Source: Trematomus loennbergii (Eukaryota > Chordata > Actinopteri > Perciformes > Nototheniidae). Taken from it: DNA of 64,000 bases. A program made the position numbers and the translations under genes. Below, piece by piece: positions 60,905 to 64,000 of the stretch. The stretch covers positions 25,075,200 through 25,139,199 of the forward strand of contig JAAOOA010000016.1 in assembly GCA_012861695.1 (NCBI GenBank). Direction: 5' to 3'. The notes under the pieces were generated by a model. It was not told the origin of the DNA and ran no database searches. It worked only from the letters and a program-made list of their open reading frames with translations. The first letter of the stretch is position 1, and the number at the start of each line of letters is the position of its first letter.

Positions 60905-62950
60905 GGGAGATCGGGAGATCCTTGTTGCTGGTGACTGTGTTCACGTGAGACAGTCATATTGAGGCTGTGTATCATGTATCACAAAGAGGAATAAATGCCC
61001 ACACCGGGTTGTATTTGAACTCTCTGCCTCTGCCTCCTTGCTTGGTTGGGCCGCTCAATGGTCAGCTTCACACACGCCCACTCATGTTCCTTAAGCACTT
61101 TGGTTTATTGACCTTTTTTATTGTAAAGATCATTATGGTTCATTTATTCTATTCTGAGTGAAATTACGTTCGATTGGGAGTAAAATGACCCTATTGGGAG
61201 TAAAATGACCTTCTATTGGGAGTAAAATGACCTTCTATTATGAGTAAAATGGCAGTAGAGCTGTTTTTCATATACACTACATAGAGTAAATAACCATTAA
61301 GCACAAATCTAAGCACATATAGAGTAAAATGAACTCTAAAAATACAACTCTGAACAAAGAGTACATTTTACTCTATATAGGTTGGGACCAAATGTAATAT
61401 TTTTAGAATAAAATGTTCTTCAATTTGAGTCAATTTTACTCAGAGAAATGTACTGTGTAGGGTTTAGTTTGCCAGCATAAAGATGGCTTTAAGAGATTAT
61501 CAAAATGATTACTAAGGTGGAAACATGCAGGTTGTGTGTTGACTACGTTGCATGTGGCTGTAAGGCATAAACTGGATCAGCATAATGATCTGTCTATCCT
61601 GGCAAAAGCTAAGGGTTTTTGCATGTGGAAAATAAGCTGGTCATATAGTATGAACTATGCATCCACTTATTACCTGGTTAAGTAATCATCATTTTCTTTG
61701 TTAGAATTCTAGTGTCTAGTCTAGTGTCCCTAGTTGTCCTACTTCTTCACATAAAATACTTTTTTAACAAATGCTCTTGTGCAGACTAAACCTTTCCTGT
61801 CCTTTCCGTTGCTCTGCTGCTGATCCGTTTTGGCATTTCTCTGCAGGCGTTAACGAGGCCAGCTGTCCCTGACAAAGCAGGACCCTTCAGCTACAATATC
61901 CAGGGGAGACAAGAACCAAAAGAAGGTTGTTTCCACAGACGCTGTGCAGACGTTTTTTCTGCATGTGGTCTTTCAAGGTCAATGGATGATCAGGTCCTGT
62001 AGCTCTGTTAGTCAGAACAAAGTGTACCTAACATTAGTTTACCATACCGTGTTATTGTTAGTCCATATAAAGAGCCTGAATCACAAGAAATCCTGCGTAC
62101 AATTATATTTTTATATAATATATATTATTCTCTTTACTTCACTCCACCGTAGCCTTGACTTCAAATTGATCCTGCATTTACGAATCAGTCCTTTCATTGC
62201 TTCCTTTGTAAACTTACAATGATAAACTCCATTGGACAGTCAAACACATTTTCAATCAGCAGCTATATTTTTTCGTCTTGTAATCACCTTTCTTTTTAGA
62301 TGGCTGTATTGATGATCGACAGTGTGAGGCCAACATCTTATCTCTACTCCCCCCTCAATAGTATCACTGAATCAGCTTCTGGTACTAATCTGATTAGGTA
62401 CAACACAGCTGATTATCTCACTACCAAAGTGTGAATGGCAGTATATATCTTAGTCAGTTTTAATATTAAAAATAAAAAAAACTCCTGACAAAATGTAGAC
62501 CTTGTAAGACAACATTTCTCCATTTGAACAAGTCATGTTGCAATAAAATAAAATGTGTACAATTATTTTAAATATATCCACAATCTGCATTGTATACATA
62601 TTTTCCTAAGAACCATATACCAAAATTGCTCTCTCAGCCAAGTGTATTGACCCAAAATAATGAATATCATGTTTGCTTAAATTAAATGTGAATAAGATCG
62701 ACATCACAAATATGTTCATCAGGATTGTAAGCGCTTCATTTATGTCATCCGAATGGCTGTCTGCCCGGGCCGCGCTGGCAGAAACTGTGTGTGGTTTTTC
62801 AACTTTAATACAATAAAACAATCGTAGGTGTCACAAATTAATTCATAAATGAGATAATAGTGCGAACACAGCAACATAAATGTGCACATAATGAATTAGT
62901 CTCATAACACGCACATTTGCCTCCACAACCAGAGATCTACCGTTATGCCA
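60905..62950. other. Mostly unique sequence, no gene seen
   Basis: Includes a short tandem array at 61173-61252 and related AGTAAAATG motifs to about 61450. No exon or RNA gene recognised. Confidence 0.4.
61173..61252. repeat. Four-unit 20-22 bp tandem repeat
   Basis: ATTGGGAGTAAAATGACC is repeated at 61173, 61193 and 61215, with a diverged fourth unit at 61237. Similar GAGTAAAATG motifs recur in both orientations to 61450, suggesting a decayed foldback element. Confidence 0.85.
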
Positions 62951-63005
62951 ACACACCTACACACACACACACACACACACACACCACACACACACACACA
63001 ACCCA

Positions 63006-63053
<48 letters not shown>

Positions 63054-63080
63054 CACACACACACACACACACCACACACA
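62951..63080. repeat. (CA)n microsatellite with phase breaks
   Basis: CA tract with CCTAC, CCC and AA interruptions. Confidence 0.95.
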
Positions 63081-64000
63081 GGCTTACTGTGCAAGTACAG
63101 TGGCTCTAGTCCGCTAATGTATTCATCATGTTCACACTCTGAAGCTCCTTCCAGGCACTGGGCGGAGGAGAGATGGAGCCAGAGAGGAGGATATTGACAC
63201 AGAATTGGAAAAAAGAAACACAACTAGATAAGACAACTGCGTCTACAGCTTTGTTTGCAGCTCTATAATACCAACACGCTATCTCCAAACAAAGTACTGA
63301 TTACTGATATATTTACACTCACCCTAACCAATGTCATCAAGTCTGAAACTAACCAAACCAACCAACAAAGGCAACTAGACTTAACAAACCAGTGTCTGCG
63401 AAAAGTGTATCGTTTTTTTGGGTAGAAATGGCCATTTGTTTTTGGGATAACAGGCTTTTGGAAAAATGGGATTATAGTCCAATGGGACATTTTTGGGGTT
63501 TTGGAATAATCTGCCTTTGGAACAATGCAGTTTTGTTGAATGTTGTTGAAGCGTCATTTTTAGGGGATCAGGCTGCTACTGTATGAGACTGTACTATTAT
63601 GTCAGCATGCCAATATTCTCCCTAAAATACAACTGAAGTCATGGTAAAGTCATCACTTGTGCATGTATCTACCATAAACCAACATTTTGAGGACATTACA
63701 TTTTGACCTGAGGGTGGTGGTAGATATTCCAATTTGTCAAGTCAGTTCAATCAAACCACAAATGTAAACATGATCTACAGTAGCGACAATTGTTATCAGG
63801 ATACACTGTCTGAGAACCATGGATGTCTGTGCAGATGTTGTGCAAATCCCTCTAACTCGGGAAATGTTCTATCATTATTGTGTTGTACCAGATGCTGATA
63901 TATAAAAGCAAAACATATGCAGATTATCCTTCAAGCTATTTACTGGCAGAAGAGATACCGACTCCTCCTGTTAGACTAACTCTGCCAGGGGGGAGGAAAC
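63081..64000. other. Unique sequence to the window edge, no gene seen
   Basis: A weak internal duplication of TTTTGGAAAAATGGGA- and TTTGGAACAATG-like motifs lies at 63440-63530. Nothing else recognised. Confidence 0.4.

Overview
The window looks like non-coding genomic DNA from a teleost fish, probably a percomorph. The reasons are the very dense (AC)n/(GT)n microsatellites, the mix of 5'-truncated LINE tails, the hAT elements with BED zinc-finger exons, and several short inverted-repeat elements of kinds common in fish genomes. No host protein-coding gene can be called with confidence. The longest open frames are microsatellite translations or chance frames. The only host-like coding candidate is a spliced-looking exon at 31683-31897 on the minus strand. 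The window is therefore best read as a gene-poor intergenic region or a very large intron. I cannot name the species.

Layout. 1-9 kb: a foldback element with GGCCCCGTCC ends (486-1025), AC/GT tracts, a hairpin-bearing repeat (R2, 3587-3793) and a reverse-oriented LINE 3' end (7437-7860). 8.7-10.4 kb: one copy of repeat family E2, then a half copy of transposon family E1 joined to another E2 fragment. 13-20 kb: mostly unique AT-rich DNA, then a 31-bp foldback, a broken hAT with a BED exon (17321), and a complete-ended hAT (18298-19734) with an 8-bp target duplication and a piggyBac-like MITE inside it. 20-28 kb: E2, a hAT end, and LINE 3' ends. 28.1-29.6 kb: a complete E1 copy carrying two later insertions. 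31.6-35.9 kb: the candidate exon, a MITE with a 9-bp target duplication and tandem-repeat arms, a 197-bp segment duplication one copy of which carries a 202-bp solo LTR, and a second R2 copy. 35.8-39.4 kb: E2, a hAT remnant with the transposase C-terminus, a tRNA-like B box, a GGTGGC minisatellite, and a LINE reverse-transcriptase C-terminus between two GT tracts. 43-47.3 kb: a three-level nest (E3 MITE, hAT, LINE tail), an E2-like element, a PIF/Harbinger-like MITE with TTA duplication, and a TTAA-flanked MITE. 48-53 kb: LTR-like and SINE-like pieces, a third E1 copy, a LINE 3' end and an E3 copy. 53-64 kb: many AC tracts, further LINE tails, an LTR fragment and unique DNA.

The value of the window lies in insertion history. 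Several insertions can be proven by comparison with an empty copy inside the same window (solo LTR at 34069-34270; foldback MITE at 28481-28844; 68-bp LINE stub at 29045-29112). Others show exact target-site duplications (8 bp for two hATs, 9 bp for the 32293-32608 MITE, TTA for 45990-46552, TTAA for 46933-47310, CTG for the E1 copies). Family assignments come from recognising ends and motifs by eye. No database search was possible, so superfamily names are inferences.
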